A stretch of 6,357 bases of DNA from Tannerella sp. (lineage in GTDB: Bacteria > Bacteroidota > Bacteroidia > Bacteroidales > Tannerellaceae): positions 1 through 6,357 of the forward strand of contig JAITHS010000294.1 in assembly GCA_031279875.1 (NCBI GenBank). The letters run 5' to 3'. Below the pieces are notes generated by a model. It had not been told where the DNA came from. It made no database searches and saw only the letters and a program-made list of their open reading frames with translations. Each line of letters begins with the position of its first letter. Position 1 is the stretch's first letter. Below are positions 5,441-6,357 of the stretch, piece after piece. A program made the translations under genes and the position numbers.

Positions 5441-5485
5441 ATGACGGTACCCCAAAACCCCTGCAAGGGTTTTGGGTACCGTCAT
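5441..5485. repeat. Palindromic repeat, copy B (short form)
   Basis: A near-perfect palindrome: ATGACGGTACC (5441-5451) and GGTACCGTCAT (5475-5485) form the ends. The inner arms pair as CCAAAACCC with GGGTTTTGG, apart from one extra C on the left, leaving a CTGCA centre. The left arm and inner sequence match copy A at 375-443, which carries a longer centre. It lies between the divergent promoters of rbfA (minus) and the transposase-like gene (plus). A run of A/T-rich TTTTTAA units follows on the right. It could also act as a terminator or transcriptional insulator, but transposition-related origin is likelier. Confidence 0.65.
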
Positions 5486-5511
5486 AATTTTTAATTTTTA
5501 ATTTTTATTCG

Positions 5512-5519
5512 TATCTTTG
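5512..5519 (+). promoter_or_regulatory. -7 element for the PD-(D/E)XK transposase-like gene
   Basis: TATCTTTG matches TAnnTTTG exactly and lies 26 nt before the ATG at 5546. The 23 bases at 5502-5524 match the left-edge transposase promoter (136-114, minus) at 22 positions. No clear -33 TTG is seen, only T-rich repeats of TTTTTAA. The leader AATATAAACAATAAACGACC is A-rich, as usual for Bacteroidota. Confidence 0.6.
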
Positions 5520-5545
5520 CAGCGTAATATAAACAATAAACGACC

Positions 5546-6357
5546 ATGCGCATAGCGAATCCTATTTATGATGTAGTCTTCCGCTTCATGATGGAAGACA
5601 ACAAGGTAGCCAAGGCATTTCTTTCGGCCATTATCGGCGAGGAAGTTTTGGAACTGAGTTTTTCAGCCCGCGAACACACTATCCCCATTCCGCCAAACGC
5701 CAAACGAAAAAAAGAAACGCCTACAAACTATACCGTTTGCCGGTTTGACTTCACCGCGCAAATCGCCCTGCCCGACGGCAAACAAAAAACGGTGCTTATC
5801 GAGTTGCAGAAAGCCAAACTCGCTTCCGACATAATGCGCTTCCGTCGCTATCTTGGCTTGCATTACCAAAATTCCGCCAACTCGTATGACAGCGGCGACG
5901 GGCGGAAAAAGGCGCGGCAAATTTACTGCATCTTCCTGCTTGGTCATGACATCGGCATCTCCGGCTGTCCGGTCATTGAAGTTGACAATCAGGTAAAAGA
6001 CGTAACGACGAAAGAAAACCTTTATGCTCCTAACGAGTTCATAGAAAGCCTGCATCACCGTTCGTGGATAGTGCAGATATTGCAATTGAAGCAACGTCGC
6101 CGCACCGACTTGGAGACGTTGTTGGGCATCTTTGATCAGAATAACCGCACAAGGATGAGTCATTACTTTTTGAACATCGACGAAGACGATTTCCCTGAAA
6201 TCTACCGTCCCGTAATCCGCCGTTTACGGATGGCCTCCGAAAACGAAGAGATGCAGTATCAGATGGAGATGGAAGACTACTATTTTGAAGAGCTTCGCGA
6301 ACGAGAGCGTACAGCCGCACAGAAAGACCAAGTAATCAAAGAGCAGAACAATGAAAT
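5546..6357 (+). CDS. PD-(D/E)XK nuclease family transposase (Rpn/PDDEXK_2-like), 3' end outside window
   Basis: The frame is open from ATG 5546 to the window edge (270 complete codons), so the gene is partial only because of the window. The start MRIANPIYDVVFRFMMEDNK and then AKAFLSAIIGEEV is characteristic of a large Bacteroidota family annotated as PD-(D/E)XK nuclease transposases, related to the Rpn recombination-promoting nucleases. Candidate active-site residues are Asp68 (CRFDFTAQI) and Glu86-x-Gln88-Lys89 (LIELQK), with Asp9 as a possible additional acid. FRRYLGLHYQNS (99-110) is the usual helix after the core. From about residue 233 the sequence is rich in Glu, Gln and Met and looks like a coiled coil, typical of the family's C-terminus. 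It has its own promoter. The nuclease core looks intact, so activity is possible but unproven. Confidence 0.75.
   Translation, partial: MRIANPIYDVVFRFMMEDNKVAKAFLSAIIGEEVLELSFSAREHTIPIPPNAKRKKETPTNYTVCRFDFTAQIALPDGKQKTVLIELQKAKLASDIMRFRRYLGLHYQNSANSYDSGDGRKKARQIYCIFLLGHDIGISGCPVIEVDNQVKDVTTKENLYAPNEFIESLHHRSWIVQILQLKQRRRTDLETLLGIFDQNNRTRMSHYFLNIDEDDFPEIYRPVIRRLRMASENEEMQYQMEMEDYYFEELRERERTAAQKDQVIKEQNNE

Noticed and set aside
5284..5466. 60-codon minus-strand ORF upstream of rbfA
   Set aside because: It starts inside the palindromic repeat and runs through the rbfA promoter. I find no recognisable protein, and the A/T-rich composition suggests chance.
5663..6163. 166-codon minus-strand ORF
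   Set aside because: Antisense to the PD-(D/E)XK gene, whose frame has clear family motifs. The long antisense frame follows from its codon bias.

Overview
The window looks like a chromosomal segment of a Bacteroidales-type Bacteroidota. Three things point there. Four putative promoters carry the -7 element TAnnTTTG (or one base off) of that phylum. Leaders are A/T-rich without clear Shine-Dalgarno sequences. The gene families are typical: an RbfA-led operon with an FtsX-type permease, and a PD-(D/E)XK 'Rpn-like' transposase family that is abundant in these genomes.

Layout, left to right. Positions 1-84 (minus) are the first 28 codons of a probable IS1634-like transposase, cut by the window edge, with its promoter at 119-150. 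Positions 85-757 hold no convincing gene but are dense in palindromic and short interspersed repeats (375-568, 658-685, 713-753). Positions 759-1041 (minus) look like an independent structured RNA, with a near-consensus promoter (1047-1078), long-range 5'/3' pairing and an intrinsic terminator. Positions 1162-5264 (minus) are a tight four-gene operon in the order rbfA, FtsX-type permease fused to a ZnuA-type metal-binding protein, ZnuC-type ATPase, and NAD(P)-dependent epimerase/dehydratase. All its junctions overlap (4, 17 and 4 nt). Positions 5265-5545 are a divergent promoter region containing a second copy of the palindromic repeat seen at 375. Positions 5546-6357 (plus) are a PD-(D/E)XK transposase/nuclease-like gene that runs off the right edge.

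How the genes fit together. RbfA is a 30S maturation factor. The next two genes encode parts of ABC systems: a LolC/E-like membrane permease, a periplasmic Zn/Mn-binding protein and a Zn/Mn-type ATPase. The most unusual feature is that permease and binding protein form one uninterrupted 713-codon frame. The former lipoprotein signal peptide becomes a fifth hydrophobic segment, and the predicted topology still places the metal-binding domain in the periplasm. No ABC-3 (ZnuB-type) permease, the usual partner of such an ATPase and binding protein, is present in the window. The epimerase looks co-transcribed but functionally separate.

The best candidates for something undescribed are the FtsX-ZnuA fusion and the structured RNA at 759-1041. 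The repeats and transposase fragments at both ends suggest mobile DNA flanking a core operon.
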